In this document: piece after piece, positions 56,485-64,000 of the stretch
How the letters are laid out: the number at the start of each line of letters is the position of its first letter
Position numbering within the stretch: the stretch's first letter is position 1
Source: Halomonas sp. MCCC 1A13316
Lineage (GTDB): Bacteria; Pseudomonadota; Gammaproteobacteria; Pseudomonadales; Halomonadaceae
DNA: 64,000 nt
NCBI RefSeq assembly: GCF_014931605.1
Contig: NZ_CP053382.1
Coordinates: 1,674,001 to 1,738,000 of the forward strand
Reading direction: 5' to 3'
The notes under the pieces: generated by a model
The model's database searches: none
Told to the model about the DNA's origin: nothing
Seen by the model: the letters and a program-made list of their open reading frames with translations, nothing else
Made by a program: the position numbers and the translations under genes

Positions 56485-57561
56485 TCAGTCCTGGCGTCGC
56501 TCGGCCAGCACCGGACGCAGCTTCTGCGCCATTCGCGTCATCGTCTCCTCGGTGGCGGGCCAGTCGATGCAGGCATCGGTGACCGAGACGCCATATTGCA
56601 TCTGGCTATGGTCGTCGAGAATCTTCTGGCTGCCCCAGCCGAGATTGGACTCGACCATCAGTCCCATGATCGAGCGGTTGCCTTCGAGGATCTGGTTGGT
56701 GACGTTATCCAGCACCAGCGGCTGCAGCGTCGGATCCTTGTTGGAGTTGGCGTGGGAGCAGTCGATCATGATGTTGGCCTTGATGCCGGCCTTCTTCAAC
56801 TCCTGCTCGGCCAGGGCCACGCTGACGCTGTCGTAGTTGGGCTTGCCGTTGCCCCCGCGCAGAACCACGTGGGCGTAAGCGTTGCCGCGGGTCCGGATGA
56901 TCGCCACTTGGCCGCTCTGGTTGATACCGAGAAAATTGTGCGGGTGCGACACCGACTGCAGGGCATTGATCGCTACGTCGAGGCTGCCGTCGGTGCCGTT
57001 CTTGAAGCCGACGGGGCTCGAGAGGCCGGATGACATCTCGCGGTGGGTCTGCGATTCGGTGGTGCGGGCACCGATCGCCGACCAGCTGATGCAATCCTGG
57101 AGATACTGGGGCGAGATCGGGTCCAGCGCCTCGGTGGCCAGCGGCAGGCCGAGTTCGGACAGATCCACCAGCAGCTTGCGTGCGATGTGCAGGCCTTCTT
57201 CGATCTCAAACGAGCCGTTGAGGTGCGGGTCGTTGATCAGTCCCTTCCAGCCTACCGTGGTGCGTGGCTTCTCGAAATAGACGCGCATCACGATATAGAG
57301 AGAGTCCTGCACTTTGTCGGCCAGGTCGCGCAGCCGGCGAGCATAGTCCAGGGCAGCATCGACGTCGTGGATCGAGCAGGGGCCGATCACTACCAGCAGC
57401 CGGGGGTCGGTCCCGTCGAGTATGTTCTGAATGGTCTGGCGTCCCTCGATCACCGTTCTCTCTGCGATTCCGCTGAGGGGGATCTCGTTCTTGAGGGCTT
57501 CGGGGGTGATCAGTACGTCTTGGGACAAGACGTTGAGGTTGCTGACCTGCTGATCTGACAT
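56485..57561 (-). CDS. aroF: 3-Deoxy-7-phosphoheptulonate synthase (AroF type)
   Basis: 358 residues, class I DAHP synthase, first step of the shikimate pathway. Seen: LLVVIGPCSIHD, MRVYFEKPRTTVGWKGLINDP, GARTTESQTHREM, GFKNGTDGSL and MIDCSHANSNKD. The segments LPLATEALDPISPQYL and INQSGQVA resemble the tyrosine-sensitive AroF of E. coli more than AroG or AroH; the feedback amino acid is inferred from that likeness. Transcribed alone, opposite to rpoE. Confidence 0.92.
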   Translation of the reverse strand: MSDQQVSNLNVLSQDVLITPEALKNEIPLSGIAERTVIEGRQTIQNILDGTDPRLLVVIGPCSIHDVDAALDYARRLRDLADKVQDSLYIVMRVYFEKPRTTVGWKGLINDPHLNGSFEIEEGLHIARKLLVDLSELGLPLATEALDPISPQYLQDCISWSAIGARTTESQTHREMSSGLSSPVGFKNGTDGSLDVAINALQSVSHPHNFLGINQSGQVAIIRTRGNAYAHVVLRGGNGKPNYDSVSVALAEQELKKAGIKANIMIDCSHANSNKDPTLQPLVLDNVTNQILEGNRSIMGLMVESNLGWGSQKILDDHSQMQYGVSVTDACIDWPATEETMTRMAQKLRPVLAERRQD

Positions 57562-57858
57562 GTTGCTACCTGTGTCGTGATGCGTTGATGGCGAGAAGAT
57601 GAACTACTATACACCCGCCGAGGCAGAAATCAGCAATCGCAACGGAACCCCATGGCCATGGGATTGTTACAGCGCGGCGGCATGGCGGCCGGCTTGATGC
57701 GAGGCCAAGAAACAGGAACACTTGTCGGAACGGACGATGACGTCCAGGGACTTACAGCGGCCAACGGGCTCCAGGTTGATACCATGCATGCAGACTACCT
57801 AACGACGCATTCATTGCTTATCCCGCTTCAGGGTTTTTCCCTGCCGGGGAGAGCATGA

Positions 57859-58464
57859 ATGGGTAACCGGGAAACCGATCAACAGCTCGTGGAGCGTGCA
57901 CAGAAGGGCGATACGCGTGCCTTCGATCTACTGGTCAAGAAATACCAGCACAAGATCATCGGGCTGATCGGACGCTATATACAGGATCATGCCGAAGTGC
58001 AGGACGTGGCCCAGGAAGCCTTCATCAAGGCCTATCGGGCATTGGGCAAGTTTCGCGCAGAAAGTGCCTTCTATACCTGGATGTACCGCATCGCCATCAA
58101 TACGGCGAAGAATCATCTGGTATCGAGAGGGCGGCGGCCTCCCGGCAGCGATCTCGATATCGCCGATGCCGAGATCCTCGACCATAGTGGACGTCTGGCC
58201 GATATCGAGACACCCGAATCGTCGTTGGCTCGGGATCAGCTCGAGGCCGCCGTGTTCGAAGCAATCGAGAACCTTCCCGACGACCTGCGCACGGCAATCA
58301 CCTTGCGCGAACTCGATGGGCTCTCCTATGAGGATATTGCCAACATCATGCAGTGCCCGGTGGGAACGGTGCGTTCACGTATCTTCCGTGCACGGGAGGC
58401 GGTGGACCAACACATTCAGCCACTGGTGGCGACGTCGCGGACCCGAGAATCGTTAACGGAGTGA
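57859..58464 (+). CDS. rpoE: Envelope-stress sigma factor sigma-E (AlgU type)
   Basis: 201 residues, ECF sigma factor. Region 2 is FDLLVKKYQHKIIGLIGRYIQD and DVAQEAFIKAYRALGKFR; region 4 is LPDDLRTAITLRELDGLSYEDIANIM followed by GTVRSRIFRAREAV. It directs genes for outer-membrane and periplasmic stress and is held by RseA, encoded next. The 297 bases before it hold no convincing gene; a GGAACA near 57716 recalls a sigma-E -35 box but is not paired with a clear -10. Confidence 0.96.
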   Translation: MGNRETDQQLVERAQKGDTRAFDLLVKKYQHKIIGLIGRYIQDHAEVQDVAQEAFIKAYRALGKFRAESAFYTWMYRIAINTAKNHLVSRGRRPPGSDLDIADAEILDHSGRLADIETPESSLARDQLEAAVFEAIENLPDDLRTAITLRELDGLSYEDIANIMQCPVGTVRSRIFRAREAVDQHIQPLVATSRTRESLTE

Positions 58465-58560
58465 AGCTTTCGACATTGTTTTTGCTTCGACGCTGAACTG
58501 TCTCGCGTCGATGACGTCTGATGCATTGACTGCTGTATGACAGCGACAACATGGGCTGTC

Positions 58561-58591
58561 GGCATTCCGGTTGGGTGCGGTCGGGAATGCC
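58561..58591 (+). repeat. Hairpin in the rpoE-rseA gap
   Basis: GGCATTCC (58561-58568) and GGAATGCC (58584-58591) form a perfect 8-base inverted repeat around a 15-base GC-rich loop. No T run follows, so it is not a simple terminator; it lies 52 bases before the rseA start. Confidence 0.5.
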
Positions 58592-58643
58592 GGGAATCAT
58601 TGATAGCGAGGCAGGGCGCCTTGCCGATGTGGGGGTGTTAGGA

Positions 58644-59351
58644 ATGAGTCAGAATGCACGGGAATCGCTTTCTGCCCTGATGGACAGCGAAGGTGATGAT
58701 CTCGAGCTGCGCCGGGTGCTGAAGTCGCTCGAGGGCGAGCCGGATGCAGTGGAAGCGTGGCGGCGCTATCACTTGATGCGCAGCCTGCTGCGCAGGGATC
58801 ATGACATCGATGTCAGTACGGACATTTCGGCCGGGGTCATGGCCAGGCTCGAAGCCGAGCCGGCGCCGCTCGTGGAAGAGTCGCGTATCGCACCGCGCCG
58901 CTCCTATCCCTTTGCCCGCAGTGCTGGCATTGCCGCCGCGGTCACCCTGATGGTGATCAGTGGGGTGCAGTTCTATCAGGGCAGCGATTTCGCTAACCCG
59001 GTTGGGAATGCCCAACTGGCCGATGGTGAGTCGCGCTCCTCCTCCGCTCAGCTGCAGCCGAGCCTTGCGGCACAGGCAGGGAGCGGTGGCCAGGCGATGC
59101 CCGTCGGCATGCCGCTGTTCTCTCCGGCGGGCTCGAACGGACAGTCCGGCGTGATGCCGGTAGGGGCCAGCTTCGATTCCCCCTTGTTCATGACGCCCAA
59201 TCCCCGTCAGTCACAGCGCTCCGACCAGGAGCAGGCGCGTTTGCTCCAGTCCTATCTCGATCGTCATGCCGAAGGCGCGGCCTATCGCAGCGGCGACGTA
59301 TGGATGCCCTTGCTGCGCGGTTCCGGTAACGAGTCATTGGGGCAGCGCTGA
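58644..59351 (+). CDS. rseA: Anti-sigma-E factor RseA/MucA
   Basis: 235 residues from the ATG at 58644 (GGGGGTG upstream). The N-terminal anti-sigma domain (SQNARESLSALMDSEGDDLELRR, EAWRRYHLMRSLLR) binds sigma-E in the cytoplasm; one membrane helix lies at about 92-111 and the periplasmic tail is Gln/Ser/Gly-rich. The frame continues upstream to 58551, but that stretch does not resemble the family. The stop overlaps rseB. Confidence 0.92.
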   Translation: MSQNARESLSALMDSEGDDLELRRVLKSLEGEPDAVEAWRRYHLMRSLLRRDHDIDVSTDISAGVMARLEAEPAPLVEESRIAPRRSYPFARSAGIAAAVTLMVISGVQFYQGSDFANPVGNAQLADGESRSSSAQLQPSLAAQAGSGGQAMPVGMPLFSPAGSNGQSGVMPVGASFDSPLFMTPNPRQSQRSDQEQARLLQSYLDRHAEGAAYRSGDVWMPLLRGSGNESLGQR

Positions 59352-60340
59352 TGTCGGGCGGGCGTTTCACAAAGCGCCTGGCCCTACTCAGCGGTGCTGC
59401 GCTCTTGGCCCATTTGTCGCCTGCCTTGGCCGAGTCTACGACAGGGCAGGCCTATGCCGAGCGATTCGACTGTCGCCAATTGACGGATTGGGAGCAGCCC
59501 GAATCGCCGCTGGAGTGGTTCGAGCGCAGCCTGTGGGCCAGCCATTGTCTCGAATTCCAGGCGCGTGCCGTTCGTATCGGTATCGATGGTGTGCGTACGC
59601 TGGCGCTCTCGCGCGACATCGAGGATGGAGTCGAGCGTGAAGTGGCGCGCTTCCTCGATGGGCCTCCGGTCTTCTTCGAGCGCCACGGGCGGATCGGCCG
59701 CATGAACTGGTCCAGTGCCGATGAAGGCGCGCCGGCCTCCCCGGTAGGTATCGCACGACACATCGACCAGTACTACCGACTCTCCATGGGGCGTGACGAG
59801 CGTATTGCCAATCGCAGTGCGGTGCGACTCGATATCGAACCGCTCGACGGGATGCGCTTCGGCCAACGCCTGTGGCTCGATGCCCAGACGTCTCTGCCGT
59901 TGAAGCGCGAACTGATCGATGACCGCGGGCGCGTCGTGGAGACGTTCCAGCTCACCGAGCTTCAGCCGCCGCAGTTGCATGAAGGGGACGTAGTGCTGGA
60001 TGCCTACCGGGAACCGCCACAGCAGTCATGGTTTCCGGCCTGGCTGCCCGAAGGCTTCGTTGATCAGCCGATCGTTAGCGATGCCGAGCGGCAGGAGCAA
60101 ACGCTGGGACACCGCATTTACAGCGATGGCCTCTCGACGCTCAGCCTGTTCGTCGAGCCGATCGAGGAGGGGCGTGAGCGCCTGATTCCCGGATTGCATC
60201 GCTTGGGGATCTCGCTCGCCGTGGTTCGCCATGTGGTGGCAGAAGAACGTCCCCTTCAGGTCGTCGTCATGGGTGAGTTGCCCCCGCGGGTACTCGTGCA
60301 GGTGGCGGAGAATCTGGTCTGGCGCGAGGCGCCGGAATGA
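59351..60340 (+). CDS. rseB: Sigma-E regulator RseB/MucB
   Basis: 329 residues. A signal peptide (LLSGAALLAHLSPALAES) directs it to the periplasm, where the family senses lipid/LPS and shields RseA from cleavage. PLEWFERSLWASHCLEFQ, RHIDQYYRLSMGRDERIANR and the C-terminal LSLFVEPIEEG match MucB/RseB. Start ATG overlaps the rseA stop. Confidence 0.92.
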   Translation: MSGGRFTKRLALLSGAALLAHLSPALAESTTGQAYAERFDCRQLTDWEQPESPLEWFERSLWASHCLEFQARAVRIGIDGVRTLALSRDIEDGVEREVARFLDGPPVFFERHGRIGRMNWSSADEGAPASPVGIARHIDQYYRLSMGRDERIANRSAVRLDIEPLDGMRFGQRLWLDAQTSLPLKRELIDDRGRVVETFQLTELQPPQLHEGDVVLDAYREPPQQSWFPAWLPEGFVDQPIVSDAERQEQTLGHRIYSDGLSTLSLFVEPIEEGRERLIPGLHRLGISLAVVRHVVAEERPLQVVVMGELPPRVLVQVAENLVWREAPE

Positions 60341-60421
60341 ACCTGGGCATGCACGACTTGTCCTGGCCTCTTTGGGTGAACGAGTCACCTTGAAAACGCT
60401 GCGCGGTTCCTTGGTAGCAGG

Positions 60422-60447
60422 TACCGCTTGATAAAGTTACCGCTTGA
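60422..60447 (+). repeat. Direct repeat before mucD
   Basis: TACCGCTTGA occurs at 60422-60431 and 60438-60447, a 16-base period, 30 bases before the mucD start. It may be a regulator site or part of a promoter. Confidence 0.55.
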
Positions 60448-60477
60448 GACGAAGTAAAAGCTGATGCAGGAGCTCTT

Positions 60478-61896
60478 ATGATGTCATTGACGCGACAGTT
60501 CTCTCTCTGGACGCTGCTGTTGGCCGTGCTGTTGTCGTGGCAGTCTGCCTTCGCCCGTGACCTTCCCGATTTCACTGAACTGGTCGAGCAGGCCGCCCCG
60601 GGTGTGGTCAATATCTCCACTACCCGGGTAGTACCGGATCGTTCGCAGGCTTTCGAGGGTTTCGGTGGACAGGAAATTCCCGATATCTTCAGGCACTTCT
60701 TCGGCGACCGCCTTCCGGCGCCTCCGGGCGGTCCCGGGCGAGGCGGAGAGCGGCAGTCGCTGGGGTCCGGATTCGTCATCAGCGAAGACGGCTACATCTT
60801 GACCAACGCCCATGTGGTGGAGGGTGCCGACGAGATACTCGTGCGCCTCAACGATCGCCGTGAACTCGAGGCCGAACTGATTGGAGCAGACACCCAGACC
60901 GATGTCGCACTGCTCAAGGTGGATGTCACGGGCCTGCCGACGCTGAACATGGGCGATTCCGATCAGCTTCAGGTGGGTGAGTGGGTGGCCGCCATCGGCT
61001 CCCCCTTCGGCTTCGACCACTCGGTGACCGCCGGTATCATCAGTGCCATCAACCGTACGCTACCGCGCGATGCCTACGTGCCCTTCATTCAAACCGACGT
61101 GGCGATCAACCCGGGCAACTCGGGAGGGCCGCTGTTCAACCTCGACGGTGAGGTGGTCGGCATCAATTCTCAGATATTCACCCGTAGCGGTGGTTTCATG
61201 GGGCTCTCTTTCGCGATTCCCATCAACGTGGCCATGGATGTCGCCAACCAGCTGCGGGATGACGGCCGAGTTCGTCGTGGCTGGCTCGGCGTAATGATCC
61301 AGCCGGTGTCACGCGACCTGGCCGAGTCATTCGGCATGGATAGCCCCAGTGGCGCCCTGATCGCCGATCTCGATCCGGAGGGACCGGCGGCTCAGGCAGG
61401 CCTGCAGGCGGGCGACATCGTGCTGGAGGTCGATGGCGAGGAGGTGGAGCGTTCGCGCAACCTGCCGCGACTCATCGGCCGGGTGGATCCTGGAAACGAT
61501 GCCGAGCTGACTGTCATGCGCGATGGCGAGCGCCAGGACATCACAGTGACCATCGGCGACTGGCCCGACAGCGAGGAACCGGCTCAGGCGCGCTCCAGCG
61601 AGTCCGACGCCCAGGCGCGCCTGGGGATCGCCGTGGCCGAGCTCGATGAGGCCGAGCGCGAGCGACTTGGCATCGATAGCGGCGTGCTGGTGCGTGACAT
61701 CGCTCCCGGTGGCGCGGCCGCCGAGGCCGGCATCATGCCGGGCGATGTGATCGTCAGCCTCGATCATCATGCGGTAGAGGATGCCGAGCAGTTGCGCAAG
61801 CTGGTCGACTCAATGCCCACCGATCGCGCCGTCCCCGTGCGTCTCTACCGTGAGGGGCGCTCCCTGTTCGTGGCGCTGCGCCTGGCACGCAGCTGA
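60478..61896 (+). CDS. mucD: Do-family periplasmic serine protease (MucD/DegP)
   Basis: 472 residues. A signal peptide ends near residue 27 (SWQSAFA-RD). Catalytic triad His112 (LTNAHVV), Asp142 (TDVALLKVD) and Ser215 (NPGNSGGPLF), followed by two PDZ domains (about 265-355 and 375-465). Degrades misfolded envelope proteins. In Pseudomonas this fourth gene of the algU cluster is mucD; it follows rseB after 137 bases that hold a direct repeat. A terminator follows. Confidence 0.94.
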   Translation: MMSLTRQFSLWTLLLAVLLSWQSAFARDLPDFTELVEQAAPGVVNISTTRVVPDRSQAFEGFGGQEIPDIFRHFFGDRLPAPPGGPGRGGERQSLGSGFVISEDGYILTNAHVVEGADEILVRLNDRRELEAELIGADTQTDVALLKVDVTGLPTLNMGDSDQLQVGEWVAAIGSPFGFDHSVTAGIISAINRTLPRDAYVPFIQTDVAINPGNSGGPLFNLDGEVVGINSQIFTRSGGFMGLSFAIPINVAMDVANQLRDDGRVRRGWLGVMIQPVSRDLAESFGMDSPSGALIADLDPEGPAAQAGLQAGDIVLEVDGEEVERSRNLPRLIGRVDPGNDAELTVMRDGERQDITVTIGDWPDSEEPAQARSSESDAQARLGIAVAELDEAERERLGIDSGVLVRDIAPGGAAAEAGIMPGDVIVSLDHHAVEDAEQLRKLVDSMPTDRAVPVRLYREGRSLFVALRLARS

Positions 61897-61923
61897 TTCG
61901 ACCTGACGCTGGTCGACGACTGG

Positions 61924-61960
61924 ACACCTCCTGCTCATGGCGGGAGGTGTTCGCGTTTTT
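61924..61960 (+). terminator. Terminator after mucD
   Basis: ACACCTCC (61924-61931) and GGAGGTGT (61943-61950), extended by two further pairs, with TTTTT at 61956-61960. Confidence 0.85.
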
Positions 61961-61999
61961 GATGGCCTCGTGCGGCTGTGCTGTCCAACCCATGGCCAT

Positions 62000-62016
62000 G
62001 CCGGTACAATACCGGC
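62000..62016 (+). promoter_or_regulatory. Inverted repeat overlapping a -10 box before lepA
   Basis: GCCGGTA-CAA-TACCGGC is a perfect 7-base inverted repeat; TACAAT at 62005-62010 inside it looks like a -10 element, 85 bases before lepA. Confidence 0.45.
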
Positions 62017-62094
62017 CATTGAATTCTCATGACGATAGCGGGCGCCGATGACTCCGCCGCTGCCGCGCTCGTGTCGAACACCGGATTGGGCTAG

Positions 62095-63912
62095 ATGAGC
62101 AACGAAGCAAGCAACGACAAGCTGAAATATATTCGGAATTTCTCGATTATTGCCCACATCGACCATGGCAAGTCGACCCTGGCTGATCGCTTGATTCAAA
62201 GCTGCGGCGGACTCACCGAGCGCGAACTCAAGGAGCAAGTGCTCGACTCGATGGACCTCGAGCGCGAGCGCGGCATCACCATCAAGGCGCAGTCGGTCAC
62301 GCTCGACTATCTGGCCCAGGATGGCAATACCTACCAGCTCAATTTCATCGACACACCGGGGCACGTCGACTTCTCCTACGAGGTGTCGCGTTCGCTCTAC
62401 GCCTGCGAAGGGGCCTTGCTGGTCGTGGATGCCGCACAGGGTGTCGAGGCCCAGTCGGTCGCCAACTGCTACACCGCCATCGAGCAGGGACTCGAGGTGT
62501 TGCCGGTGCTGAACAAGATGGACCTGCCTCAGGCCGATCCCGACAAGGTCGCTCACGAGATCGAGGAGATTATCGGTCTCGATGCCACCGATGCCTGCCA
62601 GGTCTCGGCCAAGAGCGGCCTGGGCATCGACGGGTTGCTCGAGCGCCTGGTACGGGACATCCCGCCGCCCAAGGGGGACCGGGAGGCACCGCTCCAGGCG
62701 CTGATCATCGACTCCTGGTTCGACAATTATCTGGGCGTGGTGTCGCTGGTTCGGGTGTTCGATGGCACCCTGAAGAAGGGCGAGAAGATACGCATCAAGT
62801 CCACCGGCCGTGATTGGCAGGCCAACGAGGTGGGTATCTTCACCCCGCTGCGCAAGGAGACCAATATTCTGCGTGCCGGTGAGGTGGGCTTCGTGGTAGC
62901 CGGTATCAAGGACATCCAGGGCGCGCCGGTGGGGGATACCATCACCCACGCCAAGACCCCGGATGTAGCGCGGCTGCCGGGCTTCCAGAAGGTCAAGCCA
63001 CAGGTCTACGCCGGCATGTTCCCGGTCAGCGCCGACGACTACGAGGACTTCCGTGACGCGCTCGAGAAGCTGGCGCTCAACGACGCGTCGCTGGAATACG
63101 AGCCCGAGAACTCCGATGCGCTGGGCTTCGGTTTTCGCGTCGGCTTCCTCGGTACGCTGCACATGGAAATCATCCAGGAGCGGCTCGAGCGCGAGTACGA
63201 CCTGGACCTGCTCACCACGGCGCCTACCGTGGTCTACGAGCTGGCGATGAAGAATGGCGACATCCGCTATGTCTCCAACCCTTCCAAGCTGCCCGACATG
63301 GCCGACGTGGAAGAGATGCGCGAGCCGATCGTGCGCGCCAGCATCCTGGTGCCGCAGGAGTTCGTCGGCAACGTCATCATGGAGTGCGAGAATCGTCGCG
63401 GCAACCAGCTCGACATGCAATTCCTCGGTAGCCAGATTCAGCTCACCTACGAGTTGCCCATGTCCGAGGTGGTGATGGATTTCTTCGATCGCCTCAAGTC
63501 CATTTCCAAGGGCTATGCCTCGCTGGATTACAACTTCGAGCGTTTCGAGGCAGCCAAGCTGGTACGCCTGGACGTGTTGATCAACGGTGACCGCGTCGAT
63601 GCCTTGGCGGTAATCATCCATCGGGATCATGCTCACGGCCGTGGCCGTTTGCTGGTCGAGAAGATGAAGGAACTGATTCCGCGTCAGATGTTCGACGTGG
63701 CGATTCAGGCAGCCATCGGCGGCCAGGTGGTGGCGCGCTCGACCGTCAAGGCACTGCGCAAGAACGTCACTGCGAAGTGCTATGGTGGCGACGTGTCGCG
63801 CAAGAAAAAGTTGCTCGAGAAACAGAAGGCGGGCAAAAAACGCATGAAGCAGGTCGGTCGGGTGGAGATTCCCCAAGACGCCTTCCTGGCCGTGCTCAAG
63901 GTGAACGACTAG
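62095..63912 (+). CDS. lepA: Elongation factor 4 (LepA)
   Basis: 605 residues, ribosome-associated GTPase that promotes back-translocation or ribosome assembly. G1 [14 protein letters not shown], the DTPGHVDF G3 motif, LNKMDLP (G4) and the C-terminal LepA-specific domain ([26 protein letters not shown]) are all present. It lies between mucD and lepB, the conserved order. A GGGCTAG sequence stands before the ATG. Confidence 0.98.
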   Translation: MSNEASNDKLKYIRNFSIIAHIDHGKSTLADRLIQSCGGLTERELKEQVLDSMDLERERGITIKAQSVTLDYLAQDGNTYQLNFIDTPGHVDFSYEVSRSLYACEGALLVVDAAQGVEAQSVANCYTAIEQGLEVLPVLNKMDLPQADPDKVAHEIEEIIGLDATDACQVSAKSGLGIDGLLERLVRDIPPPKGDREAPLQALIIDSWFDNYLGVVSLVRVFDGTLKKGEKIRIKSTGRDWQANEVGIFTPLRKETNILRAGEVGFVVAGIKDIQGAPVGDTITHAKTPDVARLPGFQKVKPQVYAGMFPVSADDYEDFRDALEKLALNDASLEYEPENSDALGFGFRVGFLGTLHMEIIQERLEREYDLDLLTTAPTVVYELAMKNGDIRYVSNPSKLPDMADVEEMREPIVRASILVPQEFVGNVIMECENRRGNQLDMQFLGSQIQLTYELPMSEVVMDFFDRLKSISKGYASLDYNFERFEAAKLVRLDVLINGDRVDALAVIIHRDHAHGRGRLLVEKMKELIPRQMFDVAIQAAIGGQVVARSTVKALRKNVTAKCYGGDVSRKKKLLEKQKAGKKRMKQVGRVEIPQDAFLAVLKVND

Positions 63913-63925
63913 GACCGGCGATACT

Positions 63926-64000
63926 ATGGATTTTTCTCTTCTGTTGGTGGTGGCCGTCGCCATCACTGGGCTGATCTGGCTGCTCGATATCGTCTGGTGG
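63926..64000 (+). CDS. lepB: Signal peptidase I, N-terminal 25 residues (partial)
   Basis: The ATG at 63926 opens a frame to the window end coding a hydrophobic helix (MDFSLLLVVAVAITGLIW), the first membrane segment expected for LepB. It directly follows lepA, the conserved partner, 13 bases downstream. The rest lies outside the window. Confidence 0.85.
   Translation, partial: MDFSLLLVVAVAITGLIWLLDIVWW

Noticed and set aside
57652..57858. 68-codon frame before rpoE
   Set aside because: No ribosome-binding site or similarity; ends right at the rpoE start and looks like leader sequence.
61810..63966. 718-residue open frame on the minus strand across lepA
   Set aside because: It is the complement of an intact, clearly recognisable lepA; long antisense frames are common in GC-rich genes.

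Overview
This 64 kb window looks like chromosomal DNA of a GC-rich gammaproteobacterium, most likely an Oceanospirillales/Halomonadaceae-type organism (inferred from gene order and protein character; there is no rRNA gene to test it). Housekeeping synteny is of the Pseudomonas/Halomonas kind: yceD-rpmF-plsX-fabD-fabG-acpP-fabF-pabC-mltG-tmk-holB-pilZ-tatD at the left end and rpoE-rseA-rseB-mucD-lepA-lepB at the right end. No tRNA, rRNA, CRISPR array, insertion sequence or prophage gene was seen.

Layout. 1-13.7 kb: fatty-acid synthesis, cell-wall and DNA-metabolism operon, then a UvrD-like helicase and a sulfurtransferase. 13.7-19.4 kb: an orphan WlbA/WbpB-type sugar dehydrogenase, the electron-transfer-flavoprotein genes (etfQO diverging from etfBA) and sodA. 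19.4-51.6 kb: a very large iron-acquisition island. It starts with a FhuC/FhuB/FhuD-type importer, a thioredoxin-like ferredoxin (candidate siderophore reductase) and a second ABC ATPase. Then comes a carboxylate-siderophore operon (exporter, three NIS synthetases, an SbnG-type citrate synthase, an SbnH-type decarboxylase, a binding protein, two permeases and an RraA-like protein), two divergent TonB-dependent receptors, a 1034-residue secreted RTX/beta-helix protein with cellulose-binding-like modules, and a six-gene TonB2-type energising operon (DUF3450, TtpC, ExbB, ExbD, TonB, TPR). 51.7-64 kb: xthA, rhlB, dinG, aroF, then the sigma-E/envelope-stress operon and lepA-lepB.

How the parts fit. 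The operon at 25.8-38.5 kb has the gene set of staphyloferrin B synthesis: citrate made in place by the SbnG-like enzyme, three NIS ligases, and a PLP decarboxylase that would convert a citryl-diaminopropionate to a citryl-diaminoethane. The exporter would release the product, one of the receptors would take it back up, the binding protein and permease pair would cross the inner membrane using the ATPase encoded on the opposite strand at 24.7-25.6 kb, and the TonB2-type operon would energise the receptors. Fur-box-like sites lie before fhuB, before the binding-protein gene, between the two receptors and before the TonB operon. No gene for making L-2,3-diaminopropionate is present.

The most unusual points are the staphyloferrin-B-like cluster without its diaminopropionate genes, the RraA-like protein with its substrate arginine replaced, the HLGGC variant in the ferredoxin-like protein, and the RTX protein inside the iron island with no type I secretion genes beside it.
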